Below are positions 1 through 9,905 of a DNA stretch of 64,000 nucleotides, piece after piece. Each line of letters starts with the position of its first letter. The stretch's first letter is position 1. The stretch lies in the NCBI GenBank assembly GCA_039621445.1, contig CP154954.1, positions 65,120,891 through 65,184,890 of the forward strand, given 5' to 3'. The notes under the pieces are model-generated. The model saw nothing but the letters and a program-made list of their open reading frames with translations. It ran no database searches and was not told the DNA's origin. The position numbers and the translations under genes were made by a program. The stretch is from Euglena gracilis (lineage: Eukaryota > Euglenida > Euglenophyceae > Euglenales).

Positions 1-108
1 CAATGCAATCAAATAGGTCCCCAGTGGTGGAGGGTCGGGCATGGGCAGCCTACGATTGGCCGCGCGCACCAGCTGCGTCCAAGTCGGCCATCCCCCCACT
101 CCCCACAC

Positions 109-150
109 CGGGGCGGACGAAGTCCACCATGGAGTAGTACTCCCAGAGGT
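109..150 (-). CDS. SNF2 ATPase exon (MVDFVRP segment)
   Basis: Read on the minus strand, this block encodes LWEYYSMVDFVRPG and then meets a GT donor (gtgtgg). The text matches the segment just after motif III in Rad54-like SNF2 ATPases of the ATRX/ARIP4 type, where NNL-EY-CMVDFVRP is typical. These are DNA-translocating chromatin remodelers of the nucleus. The first part repeats, base for base, the end of the exon at 255-311, so either this copy or the other supplies the NLWEYYSMVD residues, not both. The gene runs off the left edge. The family call is strong; the exact 5' border of this exon is not resolved because of the duplication. Confidence 0.7.
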
Positions 151-151
151 T
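121..151. repeat. 31-bp exon-internal direct repeat, copy 1
   Basis: Thirty-one identical bases occur here and at 248-278, starting positions 127 bp apart. They cover the codons for NLWEYYSMVD of the minus-strand SNF2 gene. The sequence between the copies is a C-rich tract (T/C-rich on the plus strand) that would read as intron on the minus strand. Confidence 0.95.
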
Positions 152-247
152 CCCCCTATTATCCCCACCCCCCCCGACCACCTCCCCCACCCTTCCATCC
201 TTCTCCTCCCTCACCCCCATCTCTCACGCCTTTTCCAGCTACTCTTC

Positions 248-278
248 AGTCCACCATGGAGTAGTACTCCCAGAGGTT
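248..278. repeat. 31-bp exon-internal direct repeat, copy 2
   Basis: This is the second copy of the 31-bp repeat described at 121-151. It lies at the 3' end of the motif III exon. No base differs between the copies, so the duplication is recent or an assembly product. Confidence 0.95.
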
Positions 279-311
279 GTTCTGGATGGGGGTGCCGGTG
301 CAGATGATCCG
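255..311 (-). CDS. SNF2 ATPase exon with motif III (TGTPIQNN)
   Basis: On the minus strand an acceptor (ccgacag) is followed by RIICTGTPIQNNLWEYYSM. TGTPIQNN is helicase motif III of the SNF2 family (usually LTGTPLQNN). It follows the DEGH exon at 1046-1175 in the expected order. In Rad54-like enzymes DEGH and TGTP are about 30-35 residues apart, and joining the two exons gives about that spacing. A GT occurs at the 3' border (ATG then gtgg), but the next 100 bp contain a second copy of the exon end, so the splice pattern is ambiguous. Confidence 0.8.
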
Positions 312-1045
312 CTGTCGGGGCCAGCGCGTGCCCCAATTCCAAAGATTGCTGTCGGAGGGTTCGCACAGCCTCGTCACCACACATTGCTGACCGACCTCCA
401 GGCGTGACTTTCCACATTTCAAAACCAGTCACTCAATTGCCTACCGCCCCCAGGGGGGGGGGGTCGGTCACCTGGGCCGCTCGGGGCAAAATGGCTCAAA
501 ATCAATGGGTTTTGGTGAAAACCCTCCCCAAAAAATTCTGGCGCCGTCGACCGAGTGCCACTTTCGGCCATTCCTGGCCGACCTCCCCAGGGGGGTCTGG
601 AGCCAAAAATCAGTCAGTCACTCAGTCAGTCAGTCACCCCCCCCCCCAGGGGGTGGGGTTGGACACACCTTAAACAATGGTATTTCTCACCCCAAAAAAA
701 GTAGGACCAGAAGCAGACAGTTCCAGAAAACTGAATTGACGCAGACCTGCACACACATTATTGGTGGAAACTTCCAGCAAAAAAAAAAGTTCTTTACAGC
801 GCTTCTTTAAAACGTCACCAAACATGCTGTCACATGCATTCGTGCAGAATGTGCGCACAACTGTTCACTTTGTTTCCGGAAAAAGGAAGTACCAGCAATG
901 GTGAAACCCCATCTGACACCCCAAATCAGAGAGTTTCATCTGTGGAGTGGCATATTCAGAGTCATTTGAATTGGCACGTCCCAGAAAGTCGCCCCCCCCT
1001 TTTTTCCCTTTTTCCCTCAGGGGTTGCATGCAGTGAGTAGGGCAC
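312..1045. other. Intron sequence of the SNF2 gene
   Basis: AT- and poly-C/G-containing sequence without an exon-like block. It holds a tract of CAGTCAGTCAGT words followed by a C run at 600-660, a module that recurs at 2865-2900, 19880 and 33180-33470. Confidence 0.5.
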
Positions 1046-1175
1046 CAGCCGGCCGGGTCGCCACGCGGTTCAGGGCCTGCGTCAGGCAGGCCTTCGGGTT
1101 GGCCAGCTTGTGCCCCTCGTCCACGATGAGGCAGTCCGGCGCCTGCACGGTCAGCAGCTCCCGGAACGCCGCAGC
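1046..1175 (-). CDS. SNF2 ATPase exon with Walker B (DEGH)
   Basis: The minus strand reads AAAFRELLTVQAPDCLIVDE followed by GHKLANPKACLTQALNR. CLIVDEGHKL is the Walker B (DEGH) motif of Rad54/ATRX/ARIP4-like SNF2 ATPases. Most SNF2 members have DEAH, so DEGH narrows the call to the Rad54-like group. The next exon (255-311) carries motif III. An AG acceptor (gaccag) precedes the block. Two donors are possible, after NR (1065) or after RVATRPA (1046); the first joins cleanly to RIICTGTP. Upstream in-frame text is Pro/Ala-rich and the exon might extend to about 1212. Confidence 0.85.
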
Positions 1176-2274
1176 CTGGTCATCCAGGGGTTCCCCGGGC
1201 GGCGGTGCTGCGGCCTCCGACAGCACCTGACAGGCACCCATCAGATGGCTGGCCCAGCACCCCAACTGCCCCCCCCCGCCTCCAGAGATATTGACCTCCC
1301 GGTTGTTGGTCTCCAGGCTTGTCCTCAACAACTTGGCCTCGTGGGAGTTGGCCTCCCGCCTCTGCCCAGCAATGCAGGCTGCCTGAAACTTTTCGACGCT
1401 TTTTTCGGCAAAAATTTTGGGTCAAGAATTGCCAGGTGATAAATTTGTACCATTTTTTTTGAAAAAAATGTCGAGAGTTCGTGTCTGTTATGCAGATTTC
1501 CTGTCAGAAAAATCGAAAACCTTCGCCTATAAACTCCTATTCCTTCAGGATACCCAGCAGAAAATAGCAATGACAGGCCACACCCAACACAATGAACAAA
1601 CAAAATTTGTTCAAAAAGCCACATTGACAAAAACAGCCACTTTTTTTGCAAATTTTGCAATTGAGCAAGAGTATGCAAGAGTAGGTCAGCTGTACCAAGC
1701 TTGCGGTAGAAAATTTCAGTTGGACAGACATTTGGATTACCACCAGCCTTGCTTTTGCTAGCGAGCTTTGGCACAGCCATTCTTGAGCCGGTTTTGTTTG
1801 GGGCCAGTTTTTATGGCACAAATGCCATTTGGCAAACGGCACAGACAGGAGCCAGCTTCGTGACACACACACATAGTTTTCCAAACCCGTCTGCCAAATC
1901 AAAAACAGAATCAAATTAAAAAAAAACTTGAATGATGACTTTATTAATGATATTGACCAAGAAAATTGAGGCTTTGGTTGTCCCTTCCACATTCCTCAGT
2001 GCCCTGAATTCATATCGCCGTCACATTCAATGCAAAAAAGTGTCTCCAGTGACAAAAAAAAGAGCCTCCCAGCTGCGATCGGAAGGAAAGAAACACAGCT
2101 GAAATCAGCACCCAAAACCGATCACGGCTATCGAGGGATCCGGCCCACGACCCAAGGATGAGGTGAGAAACAGCAGCTGCCGGCTGTGAAGGGGACCTGA
2201 CCCCCAAAACGGGACACCCCATGACCCATAACCGGGTTTCCGGGATCGCCGTTCAACCCTGCCCCAGGGAACAC
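1176..2274. other. Intron sequence, no supported exon
   Basis: AT-rich single-copy-looking DNA with short open frames on both strands that lack exon composition and splice sites. Nothing further is recognised. Confidence 0.4.
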
Positions 2275-2414
2275 GCCTGCCTGGCTTCGCGGTCGTCCTC
2301 CTCATTGCAGGCATACGACGCCCGCACCAGCTCCTGCACGCAGGCGTCCTCCTCGTCGGAGTCCCCGATGAGCACCTCCGCCTGGGACAGCCGCGGGCCC
2401 GGGTTGGTCAGCCG
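2275..2414 (-). CDS. Acidic exon, probably N-terminal part of the SNF2 gene
   Basis: On the minus strand a pyrimidine/CAG acceptor is followed by an open frame rich in Asp and Glu: RLTNPGPRLSQAEVLIGDSD, then EEDACVQELVRASYACNEED, then DREARQA, ending at a gtgttc donor. There is no Met in it, so it can only be an internal exon. It lies 5' of the DEGH exon on the same strand, and acidic regions before the ATPase core are common in ATRX-like proteins. Membership of the same gene is inferred from strand and order only. Confidence 0.55.
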
Positions 2415-2436
2415 CTGGGGCAGGGGGCCCACCCCC

Positions 2437-2490
2437 GGTCACGCCCAGTCACGCCCGGTCACGCCCGGTCACGCCCGGTCACGCCCGGTC
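2437..2490. repeat. 10-bp minisatellite GGTCACGCCC
   Basis: About five to six head-to-tail copies of a 10-bp unit, GGTCACGCCC with one A/G variant. It lies just 5' of the minus-strand acidic exon. Confidence 0.9.
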
Positions 2491-2647
2491 ATTTCACAAG
2501 TGCTTTCTCGGCACGACAGACTCCGGGATGTGGCATGGGGCCAGGCTTCCAGTCCACAACCCCAGGGAGTGCCTGTCGCTATGGGAGGCCTGCCCGTGCC
2601 TCGTGAGGCAAGGGCTCAGTGTTACGGGGGCGGTCACCTTCCGCTTC

Positions 2648-2712
2648 ATGAAAACCAATCGGGAACCATCACGAAAGCCAATCAGGCACACTTCCCTGAC
2701 CCCTCTGGGGAG
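2648..2712 (+). CDS. Possible first coding exon of the RRM gene
   Basis: An ATG opens MKTNREPSRKPIRHTSLTPL and the frame ends at a consensus donor, AG then gtgagt, which is the best-looking donor in the first 5 kb. The short product is basic and Ser/Thr-rich like the exons that follow on the plus strand. It ends in phase 2, while the next recognised exon (4282) was read in phase 0, so at least one exon or frame choice between them is wrong or missing. No promoter is recognised. Confidence 0.3.
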
Positions 2713-3239
2713 GTGAGTATTGGGAACGGAAAACATCCAAGGCAGAAAGACCTTTAAAAAAAAATGCCGGAATTTCGCACCAGAGTCACTCTGTGGGAAA
2801 ATCCAACCAAAGCCACCATCCCGAAACTTCATGAAATTCAGGGGAAAGAGGTCGGGTCAAAATCCAGTCAGTCACCCCCCCCCCCCCCCCCCCCGCGTGT
2901 GATGAAAAACCAGGTTGGAGTATAGTTGCAGGACCTGAGGACTTGCGACTGAACCCCTTGGTGGCTCCAGCGGGATGGGGAGCGGAATGGTTGTCATAAC
3001 CTTCCACTTCCAAAAATGCAAACATTTTGAAACAAAAGCACTCACTCATTACCAACTTTGCGTTTTTTACCTCAGTTTGTCAGCACCAACCCCCCCCTCC
3101 TTGTGTGCACTGCAAATGGGGCGCCGGCGGGTCGAAAAACGCTCGTTTTCGGCTCAAAAACAGTTTTTCCGGGTCCGGGAGCCCAAAAAACATCGTTTCG
3201 GGCAAAAAAAAAATTTTCGATTTTTTTTCAACTTTTTTT

Positions 3240-3690
3240 CGCCGAAAACGGCTAAGTCGAACAGTGGAAAAAATGTGCAAAATGGCCAAAAATGGCTAAA
3301 ATGGCCAAAAAACGCCCGTATCTCGGGCCAGGCGGGGAGTTGCGGGGAAACCAAAATCCCAGTAGATAGAGCGTTCCAAGGGCTTCAATTTAGGTCTCCG
3401 GACATTTCCTTTGATTTTGCATCATTTTCGAGAAATTTTGAAAACATCGATTTTTTGACCCCCCACCCCCTGAAAACGGCTAAGTCAAACAGAGGCAAAA
3501 GTGTACAAAACGGCCATCTGCGCCGAAAACGGCCGTATCTTGGGCTGGGCGGGGAGTTGCGGGGAAATCAAAATACCGGTAGATGGGGCGTTCCAAGGGC
3601 TTCAAATTAGGTCTCCGGACATTTCCTTTCATTTGGCTTCATTTTGGAGATATTTTGAAATTTGACATTTTTCGGCCGAAATGGCAGAGT
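3240..3690. repeat. Tandem duplication, about 217 bp offset
   Basis: The sequence around GGCGGGGAGTTGCGGGGAAA at 3331 recurs at 3548 with few changes, continuing through the shared text TTAGGTCTCCGGACATTTCC. The copies also share the GAAAACGGCTAAGTC box. A third, more diverged stretch begins near 3675. The whole block lies within the 2.7-4.28 kb non-coding stretch. Confidence 0.85.
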
Positions 3691-4281
3691 CCAAAGGGGG
3701 GGGGGCTTATCCAGGGGGGACGGGCCGATCCTACCCAGTTTGGACCCCTTCGGGCCTGGCGGGGAGTTGGGGGTCAAACCCAGGTGATTCGGAAACTAGA
3801 AATCCAGTCGCTCGCGACTGAAAAAAAAAATTCCGGGAACGGGGCCGGGATCATGGTGATAATCCGTCGGTTCTCCTGGTGGCCCCGACCCGGGGGGGGG
3901 GCGTGGAGGGGGGGGGGTCGAGGGGGGGGTTTCGCCGGTGGTAAGCTTCGCTCTTACTCTAAAGAGATAAGAGCTCAGCGACCCCCCCCCTATGCCCCCC
4001 GGGGGGTCCAGCCAGCAGCTCGTTTCCAGCCAGCAGCCTTTTTGCCAGCCAGAGGCTGGACCCCCCCACCCCCCGGGGTCTTTAAGAAATTCCTGGTGTG
4101 GCCGTTCTCTGGGGAAGGCTGAACCTATTTGGTGTCAAAAGTGGAGCAAGTTATTGAGCCTCAGTCAGAACTGAGGTCACCAGTTGTTACCTACACTGGA
4201 GCCAGTCCTCAACCTTACACCCACCCCTACCCCCCCAACCCACCCCGTGCTCACTCCACATCCCCCTTCCTGCCTCCCCAG

Positions 4282-4350
4282 AGTCACAAGTCTCCGCGCC
4301 GCAAAGGAGAGAAGAAGAAGGCAAAGGCTGGCAAACGACACCGTGATCAG
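4282..4350 (+). CDS. SR/K-rich exon of the RRM gene
   Basis: A textbook acceptor (cctgcctccccag) and a CAG/gtgccc donor frame 23 codons reading SHKSPRRKGEKKKAKAGKRH followed by RDQ. Lys/Arg/Ser-rich text of this type is usual in nuclear RNA-binding and splicing proteins. Both borders are phase 0. A second frame (VTSLRAAKERRRRQRL) is also open and would fit a phase 2 predecessor, so the frame is likely but not proven. It is assigned to the plus-strand gene whose RRM lies at 17.3-19.8 kb. Confidence 0.55.
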
Positions 4351-4439
4351 GTGCCCTCTTGCAGTTTCGGTGGCAATGTCATCAGCGTTCGATGTGAGAT
4401 GGGCAGGCCATTGCTGAAGGGTTTGCAGCCAGTCCAAAA

Positions 4440-4760
4440 TTTGCAAGTGGAAATCCTAGTGAATCTCGCCCGGGGGGGGGGTCTGGAAATTTTTTTTCCA
4501 TTTACCAGCGCGAAGCACCTTTTTTTTTGGACCTCCAAAACTGGCCAAAAATGCCCATTTCTGGCCATTTTTGGCCATTTTTTGGGACAGCATCAGCCAA
4601 AAACCCATTACATACCTCATTTCCACCTCGGCGGGCAGCGCCGAAGGAATTTTTTTTTCAAATTTGGGGGGACCCCCCCCCCCATCCCAGGGGGTCCAGC
4701 TAGCCCCTTTTTTCCAGTGTCTAGCAAAATGGCTCCCCGGTGAACTCCCCCCCCCCGGAT
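4440..4760. repeat. Interspersed repeat family R1, copy 1
   Basis: About 320 bp sharing a series of words with 16800-17130: GTGGAAATCCTAGTGAA, a G run, CCAAAACT-GGC-AAAAATGCCC, TGGCCATTTTT, ACCTCATTTCC-CCTCGGCG and TAGCAAAATGG-T-GCC. Both copies sit in introns of the same plus-strand gene and end near an AC/CCCC tract. Probably a short non-autonomous transposon; termini were not resolved. Confidence 0.75.
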
Positions 4761-5120
4761 CCTTAAGCCATGGCCTGGTGTCGGGGTTCAAGTGGGGTGT
4801 GTGTTCCGGGCATAGGGTGGGGATCCGGACCCCACCTCACGTAACGCCAAACTCTGGTCCAAAGTGGCTGGGAGGTCGCCATCCCAATATCGACGAGGTG
4901 ATGCGCAGTGGTAATTTATAAACGGTAATTTATTGGTGATTGTGTTTGGATGATGAGAGGCATTTTTTTGAGGGGGGTGATTTTCCTGGAAGTTAACGCT
5001 CATGCCGCGCTATTGCTGGTTCTGCAAATGTGCACGCACTCACGCTTGCGCGCCCGCACTGCCGCGCGCGGTTGCCCCTCTTGCGGTGTCGGAGGACACA
5101 CAGGGCCCTCTGGCCCCAAG

Positions 5121-5311
5121 GCGTCCAAGGGCGACCAAGAGACTCGCACGCGGAAGCGCAGACGCGCCCGCAGCGCCTCCGCGGAGGGCAGCGCCGCGGG
5201 GTCCAGGCCGGCCCCGGCCGCCGCTCCGTCGCCCGGCCCCTCTCCCCCGCTGAAGCCAATGCGCCCATACGCCGGAAGAGGCCGCCGCTTGCTTTCCCCT
5301 CAATGGCTCTG
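5121..5311 (+). CDS. Basic, Ser/Pro-rich exon of the RRM gene
   Basis: A GC-rich block reads ASKGDQETRTRKRRRARSAS and continues through an Ala/Pro/Ser stretch to RPYAGRGRRLLSPQW before a ggttggt donor. RKRRRARSAS looks like a nuclear localisation or RS-type segment. The exon ends in phase 2, which fits the phase 2 start of the exon at 6428. The acceptor could be at 5120 (aag) or 5103 (cacacag). Other frames are open, so confidence is moderate. Confidence 0.45.
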
Positions 5312-5699
5312 GTTGGTGGCTGACTGAATTCCACGTCATGGCCAACGTTCTCCCCGGGGATTCCAGACCCCCCCGCAAAGTCTGCCAGCCTGGTTGGAGA
5401 AAAGGCCTTGCCACGATCGCATATGTGGGAGCATGCGTGGGCAATCCAACACCCGAGCGAACGGGTTGCCCCCAGTTCGGATTTGCATCCACTTTTCAGT
5501 CCATTCTCGTAAACAGCACAGCAGAAGTGATGCCAGGAAGCTGGCTTCCTCGCTTTGACCCAACCAGGAGCAACCCCCCGATGCTGACGACCTTCCACAT
5601 TTGTCGGGGTGCAGAGTCCTGCTCACGATGATGACGCAGCCCGTGCCTCCTTCTGAGAATTTGGGGTTTGGGGGCTCCTCTTTTTGGTCACGTTTTGAT

Positions 5700-5945
5700 G
5701 TTTTTTTTCACACCATTGATTCCCTTGACGCCTGTGTGGACCCTCCCGGGGTGGGTGGGTTGGGTCTGCTGGACCCCCCCAGAAAATTTTTCAAGGGTTT
5801 TGGCTGGTTTTGGGTAAGTTTTGGGTGGGTTGGTGGGTGGGTTGACCCCATGGGGGGTTTGTGCATGGATGGGCTTTCAAAAAAAGGTGGGTGGATGGGT
5901 TTCAGCCCGGGGAGAAGTGCCCCCGGGGGGTCACTACGTATCCAT
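5700..5945. repeat. Interspersed repeat family R2, copy 1
   Basis: Shares an ordered set of words with 14165-14470: ATTCacTT then a TGTGTG-ACCC box, GGTGGGTGGGTTG, TTTTGGCTGG-TTTTGGGT, GGTTGACCCC, GGG-TTTCAAAAAAA, GGTGGGT and AAGTGCCCCC. Both copies are in introns of the same gene and in the same orientation. Confidence 0.75.
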
Positions 5946-6427
5946 GTTCCAAACTAGTGCTTTTCCTGCCCTCCCTTTTTTTTTGCACGGACGGAGCACA
6001 CATTGCGGTTTTCAAGCTGGCATTCCCGAGAGCGTTTCGCGAGGGCCAGGTCCCCCTTTCCCCGCACCTCCGGTGCCTTTGCAGTCGTAGAGGGAACCCC
6101 TCGCTCTCCCGCAGGGGAGGCAGGGGAGGGAGGGGAGGGGGGTGTGCAGAGAGTGTTTCCTGTTTCGTGACCAGGGTGGGGCCTGGCTGAGCCCCCCTCC
6201 CCCCCCGGGGGGGGGTTCGGGGGCGGGCCAAGTGGATACCTTGCGCGAGGCAGGGTTTTGTTCCGTTTTCGGTGCGAAGCCAAAATGACGCCAAAATTGA
6301 CCCCCCCCCCAAAATGAGACCCCCGAGCCCCCCCCCCCCGGGAGGGTCCAGGGGGTGGGTCCGGACCCCCCCCCGGGTCCGAAAAAGCCTCTGGGGGCGG
6401 GGCCCTGGCATGGAGCCCGGCCGACAG

Positions 6428-6543
6428 TGCGGCAGAGGACGCCCTCTACAGCCCTCCCCCACCGAAGCCGAAGCGGGGCAAGGAGGCCCGGCACCACCCC
6501 GCAGGCCCCGGTCAATGGCAGCGCACGAGGGAAGCCCGGACAG
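6428..6543 (+). CDS. Exon with LYSPPPP motif (RRM gene)
   Basis: After a ccgacag acceptor the frame reads AAEDALYSPPPPKPKRGKEA and ends REART before ggttctt. Its phases are 2 in and 1 out. The motif D-LYSPPP returns in the exon at 6771-6919 (AADLYSPPPSRSS), which suggests an internal repeat in a disordered, proline-directed phosphorylation type region. Splice phases fit both neighbours. Confidence 0.6.
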
Positions 6544-6770
6544 GTTCTTTTTTCCCCGAGTGATGGTTCGCGCCCTCTGGAGGAATCAACTGCACCGTAG
6601 AAGAATTTCGGCAGCTTTTTTAGGGTCAATTTCCCCCCACTTTTTTAAGTCATTTTTCATGGTTGACCATCAATTTGCATAATTCCAAAGTGCGAGGCAC
6701 ATTTTTTTTTTCGTCAGGGGGGTCGTGGGGTGTCTGGATTGGTTTTCGCATGGATGCGTGACGTACTGAG

Positions 6771-6919
6771 GCCGCACCGGGGCCTGGTGTTGCTCGGCCC
6801 ATAAGCACCGGCGGCACCGCAAGCAGAAGGCCCGCAGTCCCTCCCCGGTGGAGGCGGCTGACCTCTACAGCCCACCCCCCTCCCGGTCTTCAGAGGACGA
6901 GGCCGGACAGCCGGGGCCT
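6771..6919 (+). CDS. Exon with second LYSPPP motif (RRM gene)
   Basis: The frame includes HRRHRKQKARSPSPVEAADL followed by YSPPPSRSSEDEAGQPGP. RSPSP and SSEDE are typical of SR-related proteins. Starting at an AG at 6770 gives phase 1 in, matching the exon before, and phase 0 out at gttctg, matching the exon at 7275. The start is uncertain because several AGs occur close by, and the first residues (RTGAWCCSAHK) are less convincing. Confidence 0.55.
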
Positions 6920-7274
6920 GTTCTGTGCCACTACAAACTGAAAGTCAGGCTTGAGCAATTTGGCATGCATTTTACTGAAGGAAGTGCTTTTCGCTGCGAG
7001 AGGGTTTAGAGAGCAGGTCAAACTCTGGGGTGTCACAGAAAAAAATTGCCCCCCCCCCCCTGCGTGCTAAAAGATCCCAAGACTTGGCAGTCAGATTTCT
7101 GGTCTGGTGTCTGTGATGAAGCCCCACGGGTTTGGTTCGTTTTCGGTCCAGCTTCGCTTCGACCTTCGTCGTTGCTCCACTGGTCTCATGTTTCTGGTGG
7201 CTCACAGCACCCTTGCCACCACCCTTGCCATTGCGGCTGATTTTCTGGCAATTCTGATCCCTGCGATGGAGCAG

Positions 7275-7410
7275 GGGTTGCGGGGCCAATACAGTGGCCA
7301 CAACGGACCCCGAAGGCGGCTCTCCGAGGGCGAGCAGTCAGCAGATGGGGAGGCGGGGCAGAGCGCACGCGACGCCGCGCAGAGCGCTGCCATGGACGAA
7401 GGCCCAGAGG
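7275..7410 (+). CDS. Ser/Glu/Gln-rich exon (RRM gene)
   Basis: After gatggagcag the frame reads GLRGQYSGHNGPRRRLSEGE and QSADGEAGQSARDAAQSAAM, ending at a gtctct donor. RRRLSEGEQS looks like a basophilic kinase site followed by an acidic region. Phase 0 in fits the preceding exon; phase 1 out does not fit the next recognised exon at 10259, so an exon may be missing in the repeat-filled 2.8 kb between them. Confidence 0.5.
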
Positions 7411-8735
7411 GTCTCTCTCTCAACCTCGCTTCCAGCGTGGCTCTGTCTGCGGTCCCAAGGGAGAATGGCAGCATGGGCTTTGGCAGCAACGCAATCCAAA
7501 GTGCCCAGATTGACCGTTCGTTATTTATTTGGAATGACCTTTGCCTTTGGTGTGTGTGTGTGTGGTCGGCAAGAAGCAAACCCCAGTCATCCAAAATAAT
7601 GTTGTTACCACTTTCGACAATGTCCACGTTTTGATGTGGTGGTTGCAGTGGGGCTGATACGTGGATCAAGAATTGAAGAAAGTGAAATTGCGCCATTCTT
7701 TTCTCGTTGACCCCCTTCGGGTCGTCTGGGACAGGTCGTCGCTTAACCCGAAGTGGACCCCGTCTCAGCCGGAGCTCAGGGGGCTGCGGCCTTTTTCCAG
7801 CCCAGGACCCCCCCCCCATCGACGAGTTTTGATTATTTTTCAGCCGCTCGAAGGGCCTGATGGGCGGCTGGACAGTAGGATTTTTCGCTTTCGGGCATAC
7901 CAATGGGCCAAAATTGGCAAGAATGGAGTTGGGCCGGGCAAGAAATTGATTGTTTGCATAATTGGCAGTTTTGGGACAGTTCTGGAGTTTTTTTTGGTAC
8001 CCAGTTTTTTTTGGTTCGACCCCAGGTTTGGCCCAGTTCCAGCCGAGGGACCCCTGTATTCGGGGGGGGGTCCACTAACCTTTTTCCTGTCAGCCTGAAT
8101 TCTCCAGCCTCTGAGCTGGCCCCCACGGGGTCACTAAGCGACGCCCTGGTCTGGGAGCTGGGGCATTTGAGGAGTCAATCTGGGTCAAAGGCAGCACACC
8201 AAACGAATAATGGAATGCAAACATCCGCGTCCTTGGCGGAAGCTTGGTCCAGTCTCGCCCTCACTGAGCTCCGGGTGCCTTTCGAGAGGCCTCCTGATTC
8301 GGACCAAAGGCAACCCGCGAGAAGTCCCACCCAGGGGGCGTACATGTGGCGTCAAGGCAGCACATTCATATGCATCGGGGGGGGGGGTAGTGGTTGTGAC
8401 AGACTGGTTCTCCAAAAATGGTCACTGATTGGTTTTTGGAAGAGTGGGAGTGACACCCTCCCCTTCGTTGCACTCAGGATTCTTGTCTTTTTATATCTGC
8501 CCCCTTCCCCCCGGGGGGTTGGTAAGAATTGTTTGGCTGGCGTCTTCCTGAGGAATGAAACATGCACTTTTGGGGGAGACACTTTTCGCAGGTGGTGCAA
8601 TGAAGGCCAAAGCGCGGCAAACTTTGTTGCTTCCATCATGGCTCGAGAAACACGCGGTAGAAAATCTGTCAGGGTTCTTTTCGAAACTTCAAGGTTCGAA
8701 ATATCGGCCAACCTGTCAGCACAGGAAGTCTGTGG

Positions 8736-9138
8736 CAGGGTTTGATATAAGGAGGGCGTACATGGTTTAGGTGGGGGGGGTTTCCCCCCCCCCCCCCCCC
8801 CCCTCCTGGCCCGCAGGGGGGGTCCGGCCCCCCCCCCCCCACCTGCCAGGGGGGTCCGGACCGACCCTCGGGGGGGTTCCCGGGACCCCCCCCCAAAAAG
8901 GGTCAATTTTTTCCTCCGGCGCTTCGCGCCGAAACTTTTTTTTGCATTTTTGGCACATTTTTGCCCAAAAAGTGCCCAAAATGGCACTTTTGGTCGTTTT
9001 GGGGGGTCAAAAATTTTCGGCCACCCTGACCGCGCACCTGTTTAGGTGGGGGGGTGTCCCCCCCCACCCCCCCCCCCTCCTGGCCCGCAGGGGGGGGGGT
9101 CCGGACCACCCCCCCACCTGTCCTTATATCGAACCCTG
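8736..9138. mobile_element. hAT-like MITE with perfect 8-bp target duplication
   Basis: A 403-bp element begins CAGGGTTTGATATAAGGA and ends with the inverted form TCCTTATATCGAACCCTG (17 of 18 match). It is flanked on both sides by GTCTGTGG (8728-8735 and 9139-9146). Termini beginning CAGGG and 8-bp target duplications are hallmarks of hAT transposons. The inside has no open frame for a transposase. It consists of poly-G/poly-C arms and a central stem GGCGCTTCGCGCC in AT-rich flanks, so it is non-autonomous. Confidence 0.9.
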
Positions 9139-9253
9139 GTCTGTGGAGGTTCCAGATCCAGCCAAATCCATTGATTTTCAACTGACACAGCAACACTGTC
9201 AGGTAGGGTTCCATGCAGAATTTTTTGGAGGTTTCGTGACCCGGGGGGGGGGG

Positions 9254-9626
9254 CAGGGTTGGATATAAGGAGTGCGGGGTACAATGAAGGGAGTACGGGG
9301 TTTTGGTGAGGGGCAGACCGACCCCATGGGGTACCCGGGACCCCCCAAAAAGGTCAAATTTTTCCTTTTGGCGCTTTGCGCTGAAAAATTTTGCATTTTT
9401 TGACAAAATTTCGCAATTTTTTTTACCCAAAAAGTGCCCAAAAATGGCACTTTTGGTCGCTTTGGGGGGTCAAAAATTTTCGGCCCGGCGCTTTGCGCTG
9501 GGCCAAAAGTCGGTCACCCAGACCGCGCCACTGTTTAGGTGGGGGGGTGTCCCCCACCCCCCCCCCTCCTGGATCGGGGGGGGGGGGTCCGGACCCCCCC
9601 CCCACCTGCCCTTATGTCGAACCCTA
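9254..9626. mobile_element. hAT-like MITE, second copy of the same family
   Basis: Begins CAGGGTTGGATATAAGGAG and ends CCCTTATGTCGAACCCTA, the same termini as the element at 8736-9138. It shares the central text (aaaaatttt/GGCGCTTTGCGCTG/aaaaatttt, GTGCCCAAAA-TGGCACTTTTGG and a GGGGTCAAAAATTTTCGG box). The flanking octamers are GGGGGGGG and GGGGGTGG, compatible with a target duplication in a G tract. No coding capacity. Confidence 0.8.
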
Positions 9627-9813
9627 GGGGGTGGGTGGGCGGGTCCCCCCCAGGGGGGCAGGAGGTGGGTGGGTGGGTCTGGAACCCCCCAGTCCTCAAA
9701 CAAACCTCTGGTTTCATGTTAGGAGGGTGTCTCGGTTCTGGTGGGAGGGCATAGGATTAACCATAGGATTAACCTAGGGCCTCCTCCTCCATCCTGCCAA
9801 CGGGGGTCTGGTT

Positions 9814-9905
9814 GTGCACCCCCAAAATGTCGTGCGACCCCCAAAACATTGTGCACCCCCAAAATGTTGTGCACCCCCAAAATGGTGTGCACCCCCAAAA
9901 TGTTG
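9814..9905. repeat. 18-bp minisatellite GTGCACCCCCAAAATGTT
   Basis: Five direct copies of an 18-bp unit, with small variants such as GTGCGACCCCCAAAACATT. There are no spacers between copies, so it is a minisatellite and not a CRISPR array. Confidence 0.9.

Noticed and set aside
5040-5598. Minus-strand frames over the GC-rich block at 5.0-5.6 kb
   Set aside because: Composition is Arg/Gly/Ala noise of GC-rich DNA. The plus frame has an NLS-like segment and matches neighbour phase better, although certainty is limited.
9814-9905. Possible CRISPR-like array (regular short repeats)
   Set aside because: The 18-bp units are contiguous with no unique spacers, and the DNA is eukaryotic. The same holds for 59526-59710.
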